NCBI RefSeq assembly: GCF_023516435.1
Contig: NZ_CP097332.1
Span: 2,046,001 to 2,110,000, forward strand
DNA from: Jatrophihabitans telluris
GTDB taxonomy: Bacteria > Actinomycetota > Actinomycetes > Mycobacteriales > Jatrophihabitantaceae
DNA length: 64,000 nucleotides
Direction of reading: 5' to 3'
Under the pieces are notes generated by a model, which was not told where the DNA came from, did not search any database, and saw only the letters and a program-made list of their open reading frames with translations. Shown here piece by piece: positions 35,534-43,388 of this stretch (position 1 is the stretch's first letter; every line of letters begins with the position of its first letter). Both the position numbers and the translations under genes were made by a program.

Positions 35534-36336
35534 CTGTGCTGGTGGCCTCGGACCTGGACCGGACGCTGATCTACTCCAAGGGTGCGCTGGCCTTGTCCAG
35601 TAAGAAACACGCCACGTTGGTCTGCGTGGAACGGGACAACGGCGTCGAGGCAGCCTTCATGACCGCGGCCGCCGCGACGGCCCTGCAGCAGCTGACCCGA
35701 ACCGCGGTGCTGATGCCGGTGACGACTCGCATTCCCAAGCAGTTGGACCGGGTGGTGCTACCGGGCGGCAGGCCGAGGTTCGCCGTCGCGGCCAACGGCG
35801 GCTTCCTCTTCGTCGACGGCGCACTGGATCGAACCTGGAGCCGCACGGTGTCGGCTTCGCTGGCCCAGGTCGCGTCCTTGCACGAAGTGTGGACGCACGT
35901 CGCCGCGGCCTGCGATGCGGACTGGACCGTGAAACTGCGCAACGCCGACGGCATGTTCTGTTATGCCGTGGTTCATCGGGCGGCGATGCCTGCCGGGTTC
36001 CTGGCCGAGATCAGCGCCTGGGCCGACAGCCGCGGCTGGTCGACGTCTCTACAGGGCCGCAAGCTGTACTGGGTACCCAAGACCCTGACCAAAGCCGCCG
36101 CCACGCTCGAGGTTGCTCGCCGGATCGACGCCGAAACCGTTCTGGCGGCAGGGGATTCGCTGCTCGACATCGATCTGCTGGAAGCCGCCGACCGCGGTAT
36201 CCGTCCGGCTCACGGGGAATTGTTCGACGCGGGTTGGAGTGCGCCGCACGTCGTGGGGACCGAGTCGGCCGGGGTACGGGCGGGCGAGGAGATCTGCCGG
36301 TGGTTCGCCGAGCAGGTCGCGGCCTCTGCGTCCTGA
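35530..36336 (+). CDS. HAD phosphatase (Ter-linked)
   Basis: A 268-residue HAD-superfamily hydrolase from ATG 35530, overlapping the fusion gene by 4 bases (ATGA). The catalytic motif I is ASDLDRTLIYS (nucleophile Asp8, acid/base Asp10), motif II is PVTTR, Lys lies in VPKTLTKAAATL, and motif IV is AAGDSLLDIDLLEA. The cap is of the Cof/SPP-like type between motifs II and III. It probably removes a phosphate from the nucleotide-like intermediate made by the PRTase and ATP-grasp steps. It closes the plus-strand operon; the convergent GH26 gene ends 35 bases away. Confidence 0.9.
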   Translation: MTVLVASDLDRTLIYSKGALALSSKKHATLVCVERDNGVEAAFMTAAAATALQQLTRTAVLMPVTTRIPKQLDRVVLPGGRPRFAVAANGGFLFVDGALDRTWSRTVSASLAQVASLHEVWTHVAAACDADWTVKLRNADGMFCYAVVHRAAMPAGFLAEISAWADSRGWSTSLQGRKLYWVPKTLTKAAATLEVARRIDAETVLAAGDSLLDIDLLEAADRGIRPAHGELFDAGWSAPHVVGTESAGVRAGEEICRWFAEQVAASAS

Positions 36337-36371
36337 ACTCGGCGGCCGTGCCGGTGCCCGGAGGTCGCGGG

Positions 36372-37538
36372 TCAGCAGCGTTGACCGGCGGCAGCACCCG
36401 TGACCGCCGCACCCGTGACCGCCGCACCCCCTCCGATCCCGAGGCCCGACAGCGAGGTGCGTAAGGCCTGGACCGAGGCCGGGTTCTTGTCGATGCGGTA
36501 GTAACCGGTGGCGCCGGTGGTTTCCGGGGTGGTGTCGTAGTACACGAAGCCCCGGATGCGTGGATTCGCCGCCATGAACGGTCCGAGCTGCGCCAACCAC
36601 GACGCCTGCTCGCTGCCCTCGACGCCGATCTCGGCGAGCAACAACGGCCGCGTGGACAGATGTTGCAGGGCGGCCACGGTGGGGCAGTAGGTCGACGCGA
36701 CCGAGTCACCGTGGCTGTAGCCGCTGAGCCCGACCAGATCGACGTAGTCGTCACCGGGGTACAGCCCGGCCAACCTGGGCGCTCCCTTGGGTGTGCCGGC
36801 GAAGATGTTCGGCGCCCAGACCCAGGAGGTGCGCTGACCGAGGATCGGCGCGATCAGATCGTGGACATGACGCCAGGCCGCGATGTACTGCCCGGCCTGG
36901 TTACCGTTGACCGCCTGGGCCCACGGGTACCAGGCACCGTTCATCTCGTGCGCGAAACGCAGGTACAGGGGACGCTGGGCCGCGGCCAGCTCGGAGCCCA
37001 CCGCGCGAAGCTGGGCGTCGAACGTGCCCGAGCTCAATGCGGCCAGCGTGTAGCGGGATTGCTGCGCATCTCCCCAGCGGCTGTGCTGTGACCACGGTTC
37101 GAGGCTGACCATGGGCGTTACGCCGGCCGGGACGGCGGCCAAAGCGGCGGTGATGCCAGGCGAATCAAGCTTGATGAACACCGAGCTGACAGTCGGCGGG
37201 GTGCCGACCGACTTCGCGAACTCGGTGAAGGCGGCCGCCGAGCCGTTGGGTACATCCAACCCGTAGAAGCGGGGTATCGGGGTCGCCGGCTTCGGTCTCA
37301 TCGCGTTCACCGCGAACCCGGCCACAACCAGCAGAGACAGCACCGCTGCGACGAGGGCGCACCACGCCGGCCATCGTCGCCCACCGCCCGACCGGTCAAT
37401 TGCGGAGCTGCCGGAACCCCTGCGGCCGGAACCCCTGCGGCCGGAACCCCTGCGGCCAGAACCCCTGCTGCCCGGCCCTGTCGTGAGCTGCTCGCGGCCG
37501 ACCGACGTGCCGACGTCCGGGTGCGCGGTAGCGGTCAC
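36372..37538 (-). CDS. Membrane-anchored GH26-like glycosidase
   Basis: A 388-residue protein from GTG 37538, overlapping the glycosyltransferase stop by 4 bases. Residues 1-45 are cytoplasmic and contain GSGRR units from a 15-bp repeat; WPAWCALVAAVLSLLVVAGF is a single membrane anchor. The outer domain is GH26-like (mannanase/beta-glucanase clan A): LYLRFAHEMNGAWYPW gives the acid/base Glu and LLLAEIGVEG the nucleophile Glu, with YPGDDYVDLVGLSGY between. The C-terminal AVTGAAVTGAA comes from another short repeat. It probably trims or releases the polysaccharide made by the adjacent synthase. Confidence 0.87.
   Translation of the reverse strand: MTATAHPDVGTSVGREQLTTGPGSRGSGRRGSGRRGSGRRGSGSSAIDRSGGGRRWPAWCALVAAVLSLLVVAGFAVNAMRPKPATPIPRFYGLDVPNGSAAAFTEFAKSVGTPPTVSSVFIKLDSPGITAALAAVPAGVTPMVSLEPWSQHSRWGDAQQSRYTLAALSSGTFDAQLRAVGSELAAAQRPLYLRFAHEMNGAWYPWAQAVNGNQAGQYIAAWRHVHDLIAPILGQRTSWVWAPNIFAGTPKGAPRLAGLYPGDDYVDLVGLSGYSHGDSVASTYCPTVAALQHLSTRPLLLAEIGVEGSEQASWLAQLGPFMAANPRIRGFVYYDTTPETTGATGYYRIDKNPASVQALRTSLSGLGIGGGAAVTGAAVTGAAAGQRC
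36395..36424 (-). repeat. 2 x 15-bp repeat at GH26 3' end
   Basis: Two identical copies of CACCCGTGACCGCCG (36395-36409 and 36410-36424). They encode the Ala-Val-Thr-Gly-Ala tail of the GH26-like protein and preserve its frame. Confidence 0.8.
37411..37470 (-). repeat. 4 x 15-bp in-frame tandem repeat
   Basis: Three exact copies of CCGGAACCCCTGCGG (37411-37455) and a fourth differing at two bases (37456-37470). Read on the minus strand they encode Gly-Ser-Gly-Arg-Arg units in the cytoplasmic segment before the membrane anchor. Confidence 0.9.
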
Positions 37539-39238
37539 CGTCGCGCCAATGCGGGATCGGCGGCCGTCGATGCGGCAACCGACACCGACACCGGGCGCGG
37601 AGCCGACACCCGGCGGGGCGGGCGGTACGCCGCAACGGTCGGGACGCGAACGGCGTCGCCGCGCTCGGTGCCGGCGGCCTTCTTCGCCTTCGCGGGGCGG
37701 GCCGATGCGCGCATGAACAACATCGGAATCTGCAGGTAGGCCGACACCAGCGCGAAGCAGAGCATCGCCCAGGTGTGTCCGATGCCGTACTCGAGCGTGG
37801 CGCGCGTGATCGCGGTCCAGAGCAACGCCTGGGTGATGAACACCGTCACCCTCATGACGCGGGAAATGGTCAGTGCCAGCGGGGTCTTCTTGGTGTTCGC
37901 GGTTCCGGTCGCGACCCATTCCTTGGTCCGGCCGGTGAGGATGTGGACGATCGCGACGGCGTGCGCGAAGGAGTACAGCTGCTGGACCCGCAACACGTCC
38001 AGACGCCAGTTGCTCTTCATCATTGTAGGCAGGATGAAGTACCACAGGGCGATCGCGCCGAGCAGCCATACCGTGTTGTGCGGGAAGATGTGCTGGGGGA
38101 AGAAGAACAGCATGATCAGACCTGGTAAAGGCGCGACGAAGATGTTCACCGCAGTGCTGATGTAGTACATGAATCCCGACCAGAAGCACAGCCGCTGACG
38201 GACGGAGAAGATCGGATTCTTGTGGAAGCTGCGGTCGGCCAGCAGCGACATCGATCCGGTGCACCAGCGGTACTGCTGGTTGAGGAAACCGAGCAGCGAA
38301 TCCGGGCACAACCCTTTGCTCACCAGGATGGGGACGTAGCGCAGATGGAAGCCGGCCTTCATGAGCTTGACCCCGGTGTGGACGTCCTCACTGTGACCGA
38401 TCTGGGCGAAGCCTCCGGCCTGTTGCAGGGCCGAACGCCGGTAGATCGCGCACGTGCCGACACAGATCGCGGCCTTCGAGCGATCCCGGGAGGGCTGGAT
38501 GAAGCGGTAGAAGAGCTCCTGCGTCGCACCGGCGCAGCGCTGTAGCCAGTTCATCCGCCTGTCGGTGTCGAAGAACTGGGGGGTCTGGACGATGCCCACG
38601 GTCGGGTCACCGAAGTAGGGCACGGTTTCGTGGAGGTAGTCGAAACGCGGAACGAAGTCGGCGTCGAAGATGCAGATCAGGTCGCCGGAGGATCGTTCGT
38701 ACATGTACTTCAACGCCCCGGCCTTCTTGAGCTCACCCCGGTTCGGGCGCACGAGATAGTCGAAGCCGTAGGCCTGCGCCAGCTCTCGCACTTCCTCGCG
38801 CGCGGCATCGTCGTGCACGATGACCCGCACTGTGGTGTACCAGTCGAGGTCGGCGACGTAGCGATAGGTGTTGTCGAGAACCTCCAACGGCTCACCGGCC
38901 GTCGGGAGGAAGACGTCGACCGTCGGCGCATCGGTGCCGTCGTACTCGAGCACCCGTAACTCGTGGTCGAGGCGAGAGGTGCGCTTCTTCCGCCCGCTGG
39001 ACAGCAGCGACATCACGGATGTGCCGGTGTACAGGGTCGCCGGCGCCAGGAAGAACCACAGGGCCGGCCGGGTCAGGGCGAAGCGGCTGATGCTGAACAC
39101 GACGAGCCCGAGGGCCAGGGCCTGGACGAGGAGCAGCCAGCGGTGCTGGCGTCCCATGTACCAGTACTTCTCCTCGTCGGTGGGCGGACTGGGCAGGCTG
39201 AGGTCAGGACCGGATTTGCGCAGCGACATCAGAGTCAT
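37535..39238 (-). CDS. BcsA-like processive glycosyltransferase
   Basis: A 567-residue family 2 polysaccharide synthase with membrane segments at about 33-75 and at least four more after residue 340. The catalytic signature is complete: VDVFLPTAGEP, substrate DAD in ICIFDADFVPR, catalytic Asp in GHSEDVHTG, and QxxRW in NQQYRWCTG. The gating-loop region and C-terminal tail resemble cellulose synthase-like proteins, but no PilZ domain is seen, so it is probably not directly switched by c-di-GMP. ATG 39238 lies 6 bases after the preceding GH26 stop. The glucan or mannan product is unknown. Confidence 0.92.
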   Translation of the reverse strand: MTLMSLRKSGPDLSLPSPPTDEEKYWYMGRQHRWLLLVQALALGLVVFSISRFALTRPALWFFLAPATLYTGTSVMSLLSSGRKKRTSRLDHELRVLEYDGTDAPTVDVFLPTAGEPLEVLDNTYRYVADLDWYTTVRVIVHDDAAREEVRELAQAYGFDYLVRPNRGELKKAGALKYMYERSSGDLICIFDADFVPRFDYLHETVPYFGDPTVGIVQTPQFFDTDRRMNWLQRCAGATQELFYRFIQPSRDRSKAAICVGTCAIYRRSALQQAGGFAQIGHSEDVHTGVKLMKAGFHLRYVPILVSKGLCPDSLLGFLNQQYRWCTGSMSLLADRSFHKNPIFSVRQRLCFWSGFMYYISTAVNIFVAPLPGLIMLFFFPQHIFPHNTVWLLGAIALWYFILPTMMKSNWRLDVLRVQQLYSFAHAVAIVHILTGRTKEWVATGTANTKKTPLALTISRVMRVTVFITQALLWTAITRATLEYGIGHTWAMLCFALVSAYLQIPMLFMRASARPAKAKKAAGTERGDAVRVPTVAAYRPPRRVSAPRPVSVSVAASTAADPALARR

Positions 39239-39244
39239 TGGCGA

Positions 39245-40918
39245 TCACCCACGTGAGGAGGGGGTTGCGGACGGACGTGCGGACGGAACTGGTACCGACT
39301 GAGCTGTGGTGAACGATGTGAGGACTGCGGCCGGGGCCACGTGGTTCGACGTGGTCGGACTCGCGCCACGGGTTGAACTCGGACTCGCGCCACCGGTTGA
39401 ACTCGGACTCGCGCCACCGGTCGTGCTCGGGCTTGCGCTGCTGGTGGTCGTGGGACTCGCGCTGGGAACGGTGGTGACCAGGATGGGCTTTTTGCCGTGG
39501 TCACGGCCGAACCCGGTGGCATACAGACCGGTCCGGAAGGCCTTCGTGACGTCGCTGCTGGACTGGATTCGCCAGTCGTTGGTGGTGCCGGAGGCTGTGA
39601 CGGCGTAGTTGAACCAGACGAATCCGATCACGTCCGGATTCGCCTGGAGCCCGCTGAAGAAGGTGCTGACCCACGCCAGCTTGTGCCCTCCGGACTCGGT
39701 CGCCCCGGCCTCGGCGATGAGGATCGGCTTGCTGGGGGCGACGCGACGCAGTTCGGCCAGAGTGGCGTTGTAGGTGGACGCGAAGGTGGGGCTGGAGTCG
39801 CCGGGCCGGTAGTAGCCGGTCATGCCCACCCAGTCGACGTAATCGTCGCCGGGGTAGTAGTTGTCGATGGAGGCGTATCGGCGGATGTTGTCGATCCGGT
39901 TCGGGGCCCAGTCCCAGACCACCAGGTTGTTGGCGCCCTCGGCCTGGAAGATGTCATGCACATGGCGCCAGGCGGCGATGAACGAGCCCTTCGGATTGTT
40001 GAACGTCGCGTTGGATTCCGCCCAGCGGTACCAGTTGCCGTTCATTTCCTGATCGAAGCGGATCACCAGCGGAAGACCGTTGGCGACGATGTCGTCGGCG
40101 TAGGCCTTCAGATACGTGTCGAAGCCGCCCGCAACGATGTTGGGCAAGGAGTAGTCGGTGCTGGTCACTGCGTCGTTGAGCGGCCGGGATTCCCAGGTCA
40201 GGAAGGGAATCTCGCCGGCCGCCCAGGCCGAGTTGACCGCCTCGGCGCGAAAGTCGCTGTCAAAGCCCTGGAAGTAACCGTGCATGGTGGTGTCTCGGGC
40301 CAGGGTCGACTCGACGTTGTTGTACTCCTCCTGGGTTCCCGCGTAGAGGCCGAAGTGCTGGCGGGAGGCGAGGATGGTGGCCTTGCTCGGGGCGGTCGGT
40401 TTGGTCGGGCCGGACGGGATCGGCGGCGCGGTGCTGGGCGCGCTCGGCTCTTGGGACGCCGCCTGCGAGTTCTGCGCGACAACGGTCGCGGCCGCGGGCG
40501 TGACGTAGGCGGTGGCGTTGGTAGAGACCGTAACGGTGGGCCGTGGCTTTCCGCTCGGGTGGGCGTTCGACTTCAGCTGTTCGCACACCACGCCGTTGTG
40601 GTTGCCGTCCCAGGAGGGGTACGTCGTCCGGTGAGCATTCCAGAACTGCTGCGCGGCCTGCTGGTTCGGAAACGCGCTGCAGTCCTTGTGACTGCTGTTA
40701 CTGACCGTGATAGACGTTGCCGATGAGGTAGGTGCCGCGGACGGGCTGGCGTGCTGGGACAGCTGCTGGGCGAGCTGGCTGTTCTCCGACTGCAGCTGGG
40801 CGATCCGATGATCCGGGCCGAATCGAATATCCAGCGTTCGATAGGTGAAAGCACCCACCACGGTGAGGGCCACGAGCGCGGTCGCGTAGCGTTCGGGGCG
40901 CTTGCTGAGGTCGGGCAT
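39245..40918 (-). CDS. GH26-like protein with excalibur-type domain
   Basis: A 557-residue protein from ATG 40918 (MPDLSKRPERYATALV). One membrane segment (about 12-27) is followed by a short coiled coil (RIAQLQSENSQLAQQLSQ). An excalibur-like calcium-binding motif comes next (DCSAF...WDGNHNGVVCEQL). After a Pro/Ser/Thr linker comes a GH26 domain with RFDQEMNGNWYRW (acid/base) and ILIAEAGATE (nucleophile). The C-terminal SPSSTGGASP-type repeats may be glycosylated. It is probably extracytoplasmic and acts on the operon's polysaccharide. An alternative start at 40957 would add 13 residues. Confidence 0.86.
   Translation of the reverse strand: MPDLSKRPERYATALVALTVVGAFTYRTLDIRFGPDHRIAQLQSENSQLAQQLSQHASPSAAPTSSATSITVSNSSHKDCSAFPNQQAAQQFWNAHRTTYPSWDGNHNGVVCEQLKSNAHPSGKPRPTVTVSTNATAYVTPAAATVVAQNSQAASQEPSAPSTAPPIPSGPTKPTAPSKATILASRQHFGLYAGTQEEYNNVESTLARDTTMHGYFQGFDSDFRAEAVNSAWAAGEIPFLTWESRPLNDAVTSTDYSLPNIVAGGFDTYLKAYADDIVANGLPLVIRFDQEMNGNWYRWAESNATFNNPKGSFIAAWRHVHDIFQAEGANNLVVWDWAPNRIDNIRRYASIDNYYPGDDYVDWVGMTGYYRPGDSSPTFASTYNATLAELRRVAPSKPILIAEAGATESGGHKLAWVSTFFSGLQANPDVIGFVWFNYAVTASGTTNDWRIQSSSDVTKAFRTGLYATGFGRDHGKKPILVTTVPSASPTTTSSASPSTTGGASPSSTGGASPSSTRGASPTTSNHVAPAAVLTSFTTAQSVPVPSARPSATPSSRG
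39357..39428 (-). repeat. 3 x 24-bp in-frame tandem repeat
   Basis: Three head-to-tail copies of a 24-base unit containing GGACTCGCGCCAC (39357, 39381, 39405). On the minus strand they encode Ser/Gly/Ala/Pro/Thr units in the C-terminal tail of the GH26-like protein. Frame is kept whatever the copy number. Confidence 0.85.
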
Positions 40919-40988
40919 ATGCGGGGTGCTCCAAGCCGGTGCGGAGAGTGGCAACAAGAATTCGTCACTGAGCGTGGCAGGAGTCTAT

Positions 40989-41017
40989 TAACTCTGTGTG
41001 ACTAGATGTACACAGAG
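40989..41017. promoter_or_regulatory. BldD-box-like palindrome upstream of EPS operon
   Basis: The 13 bases at 40989-41001 (TAACTCTGTGTGA) match every fixed position of the Streptomyces BldD consensus TnACnC(A/T)GnGTnA. An overlapping larger inverted repeat pairs CTCTGTGT (40992-40999) with ACACAGAG (41010-41017) around a 10-base loop. It lies 71 bases upstream of the GH26-GT2-GH26 operon start, in an AT-richer island, where an operator is expected. BldD binds DNA as a dimer when loaded with c-di-GMP. No BldD gene is in the window, so this is a candidate. Confidence 0.5.
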
Positions 41018-41140
41018 AGTTGCCAGAGGAGCGACCATCTCGTGCTGATTTGGACACTCTCGGCCGGATTTGGACGCACGTGTTTCTTCTCTCGCCGCGA
41101 AAACCTCAGGTTCCGCTGCGCCGTGCCGAGACGATCAAGA

Positions 41141-41944
41141 TCACGGCCACACCAAAACCAGTAGGACGAGCAGGGACAGTGCGAGGTAGACCCCGACCGC
41201 CCAGCGGACGATGAGCAGCTGCCGCGCGGCCGGCAGCGGCCGACGGGCGAGCAACCAAGCCAGCCCCGCGAGGACGAGAACAGCGTGCAACGTGATCGCA
41301 TGGAACCACTTCAGAAAGCCCGCCTGGTCGTAGGCGAGCTGGCGATGCCCGGTTTTGATGAGGTATTCACCGCGAACGATCATCGCCGCGCCGGACGCCA
41401 GCCCGGCTAGCAGCAGGCCGAATCCGGCCCGCAGCGCGAGGCGTAGTGGGGGTGGCCCGTCGACCCGGCCCCGCACAGCTACGACCGCCGCGGCGCCCAG
41501 TACGACAACCAGCGCGGCGCCACCCGCCGCGAGGGCATAGGCCACCGCCGTATCGAAGCCCGATTCGGTGTCGAAGTGCGACGGGACGTGGCGCCAGGCC
41601 TGCACGGTGATACCGGCGACCTCGATGAGGCAATCGAGCGTGAATACCGTCAGTGCCACGTCGCGCAGCCTGGTGCCCACCTGCAGTGGTCGGCTCAACC
41701 ACGTGAGTGCGAGCAGGCTCGTTCCGAAGGACAGTCCGAACGTGACTGGTTTGCGCCAGGACAGCGGACCGTCCCATGGCCGCGGATAGCGCACTGCGAC
41801 CAGCAGGTGGAGCAGGCCCGAGGCGATGAGCAGACAGCCGATGACGACGGCGACCCGCTCGGCGCGCCGGCTCTGCGCCCAGAGCTGGCGCGGCGTGGCC
41901 AGCCGCCGCGACCATGTGGTCTCGGCCGCAGCTCGTTGCGACAT
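41141..41944 (-). CDS. Polytopic membrane protein
   Basis: A 267-residue integral membrane protein with about seven hydrophobic segments (first VAVVIGCLLIASGLLHLLVAV, last WAVGVYLALSLLVLLVLVWP). It has polar signatures YPRPWDGPLSWRKPVTFGLSFG and MIVRGEYLIKTGHRQLAYDQAGFLKWFHAITLHA. His and Glu residues in the loops could bind a ligand, but I recognise no family. It starts at ATG 41944, 46 bases from a divergent MarR-type gene, and shares a palindromic operator with it, so MarR control is likely. Transport or membrane-protection roles are possible. Confidence 0.82.
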   Translation of the reverse strand: MSQRAAAETTWSRRLATPRQLWAQSRRAERVAVVIGCLLIASGLLHLLVAVRYPRPWDGPLSWRKPVTFGLSFGTSLLALTWLSRPLQVGTRLRDVALTVFTLDCLIEVAGITVQAWRHVPSHFDTESGFDTAVAYALAAGGAALVVVLGAAAVVAVRGRVDGPPPLRLALRAGFGLLLAGLASGAAMIVRGEYLIKTGHRQLAYDQAGFLKWFHAITLHAVLVLAGLAWLLARRPLPAARQLLIVRWAVGVYLALSLLVLLVLVWP

Positions 41945-41945
41945 G

Positions 41946-41970
41946 TAATCGTTCTAGCACAGAATGATTA
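41946..41970. promoter_or_regulatory. Palindromic operator between MarR and membrane gene
   Basis: TAATCGTTCT (41946-41955), spacer AGCAC, then AGAATGATTA (41961-41970). The arms pair at 9 of 10 positions. It fills the 46-base gap between two divergent genes and is AT-rich against GC-rich surroundings, as MarR operators often are. Its size and position fit a single MarR dimer site repressing both genes. Confidence 0.6.
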
Positions 41971-41990
41971 TCCAGCGATAGGGTGTCGGA

Positions 41991-42464
41991 GTGTCCGCCG
42001 ACCACCCGCCCGTCAGTGGCGGCATCGCCTTCCTGCTGGCCCAGCTCGGCGCGCACGCCGGCGACCTGTTCGCGACCGCGCTGATGGAGCACGACCTGAC
42101 GCCACCGCTGGCGGGGTTGTTGCGCCTGGTCCGAAGCGAACCCGGGCTGAGCCAGCAGGACCTGGCCGCCCGGCTGGGTTTGGCACCGAGCCGCCTCGTC
42201 GCTCATGTGGACGACCTCGAACAGCGGGGTTGGCTCGAGCGGGTGCGTGACGCCAACGATCGCAGGGTCAACGCGCTGCGTCTGACCGACGCCGGACGCG
42301 AGGCCTTCGGCGCACTGGCGGTGATCGCGCGGCGGCATGAACGGGCAGTGACGGCGGGGCTGGATGAGTCCCAGCGTGCGACGCTGTCAGCGCTGCTGCA
42401 GCACGTGGCCGAAACGCAGGGGCTCACCCCGGGCGTGCATCCGGGCTTTCGGCGGCTTCGGTAG
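41991..42464 (+). CDS. MarR family regulator
   Basis: A 157-residue winged-helix regulator from GTG 41991. The HTH is LSQQDLAARLGLAPSRLVAHVDDLEQRGWLERVRDANDRRVNALRLTDAG, giving the recognition helix and the wing with the conserved DxRxN-type motif (DRRVNAL). N- and C-terminal helices form the dimer interface. It probably represses the divergent membrane-protein gene and itself through the palindrome at 41946-41970. MarR proteins usually lose DNA binding on contact with phenolic ligands or oxidants. No cysteine typical of OhrR is present. Confidence 0.92.
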   Translation: MSADHPPVSGGIAFLLAQLGAHAGDLFATALMEHDLTPPLAGLLRLVRSEPGLSQQDLAARLGLAPSRLVAHVDDLEQRGWLERVRDANDRRVNALRLTDAGREAFGALAVIARRHERAVTAGLDESQRATLSALLQHVAETQGLTPGVHPGFRRLR

Positions 42465-42509
42465 GCCGCTGCCAGCGAGCACGGCTCAGACTTTCCCGAT
42501 CAGCGCCGC

Positions 42510-43388
42510 CTAAGCGGGGAGGATCACCGACCGGGTTAGATGACGAGGGCGATCGGCATCGAGACCGAGTTGCGTGGCCCGGCGCGCGGCCAGCAACTGC
42601 GCAGTGACCAGGTCGGCGACGGGGTCGAGCGTGGAGGTGCGCAGGCTCGCGCCGGTGGCAAGGATGTCCTCGCGCAGACCCGGCATCGGCTCGCCGTAGA
42701 CCCAGACCGCCCGGCCTGGCTCGGCGATCGAGATGGGGCCGTGCCGGTATTCCATTTGCGGGTAGGCCTCGGTCCACAGTTGAGCGGCTTCCCGCATCTT
42801 CAGCGCGGCCTCTCTGGCGATCCCGTGGGCCCACCCTTGACCCAGGAAGCTGTACTGAGCGGCCGAGCCGAGCTCAGCCGGTATGGCCGGGTCGGCGAGC
42901 ACCGCGCTGGCCTGGTCGATGACCGGGCTCAGATCCTGACCGAGCTGTGCACGCAGCAGCATGAGGGTCGTGGTCGCGAACAGGGTCTGCACGACCGATC
43001 GTTCGTCAGCGAAGTCGAGCACGATCGTGTCGCCGGCGGCGGAGATGATCGGGGTGCTGCCGTCCGCGGTGATAGCGGTGACCGGGCAGCTCAGCTCATC
43101 GATGAGTTGGAGGATCTCCGTCGTGGTTCCGGACCGGCTTATCGCGACGACGCGGTCGTACCGTCGGCCCCGGGGAAAGTGGGTGGCGGTGAAGAAATCT
43201 GTTTCGCCGGCACCGGCGCTCTCCCGCAGCAGCGCGTACGCCTCGGCCATGAACCACGACGTCCCGCAGCCGACCACGGCCACGCGTTCGCCGGATCGGG
43301 GAAGCATCGCGCTGACGTGTGGCGCCAGTTCGGCGGCGCGTTGCCAGGCCGCGGGCTGCTGGTGGATCTCGCTTTCGACAAAGCTCAT
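42510..43388 (-). CDS. SIS-domain sugar isomerase-like protein
   Basis: A 292-residue protein from ATG 43388, overlapping the PfkB stop by 4 bases (ATGA). It has two SIS domains: VAVVGCGTSWFMAEAYALL and VAISRSGTTTEILQLIDEL in the first, GQGWAHGIAREAALKMREAAQLWTEAYPQMEYRHGPISI in the second. The arrangement is that of the isomerase half of GlmS or AgaS-type amino-sugar enzymes, without the glutaminase domain. It probably isomerises or deaminates a phosphorylated (amino) sugar that the PfkB kinase and GH4 enzyme produce or use. The exact sugar is unknown. Confidence 0.87.
   Translation of the reverse strand: MSFVESEIHQQPAAWQRAAELAPHVSAMLPRSGERVAVVGCGTSWFMAEAYALLRESAGAGETDFFTATHFPRGRRYDRVVAISRSGTTTEILQLIDELSCPVTAITADGSTPIISAAGDTIVLDFADERSVVQTLFATTTLMLLRAQLGQDLSPVIDQASAVLADPAIPAELGSAAQYSFLGQGWAHGIAREAALKMREAAQLWTEAYPQMEYRHGPISIAEPGRAVWVYGEPMPGLREDILATGASLRTSTLDPVADLVTAQLLAARRATQLGLDADRPRHLTRSVILPA

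Noticed and set aside
36372-38309. A 645-residue minus-strand frame covering the GH26 gene and part of the glycosyltransferase gene
   Set aside because: The first part lies in the wrong frame over the glycosyltransferase C-terminus, which is clearly coding in its own frame. The GTG at 37538 gives a compact protein with a normal membrane anchor and a GTGA junction.
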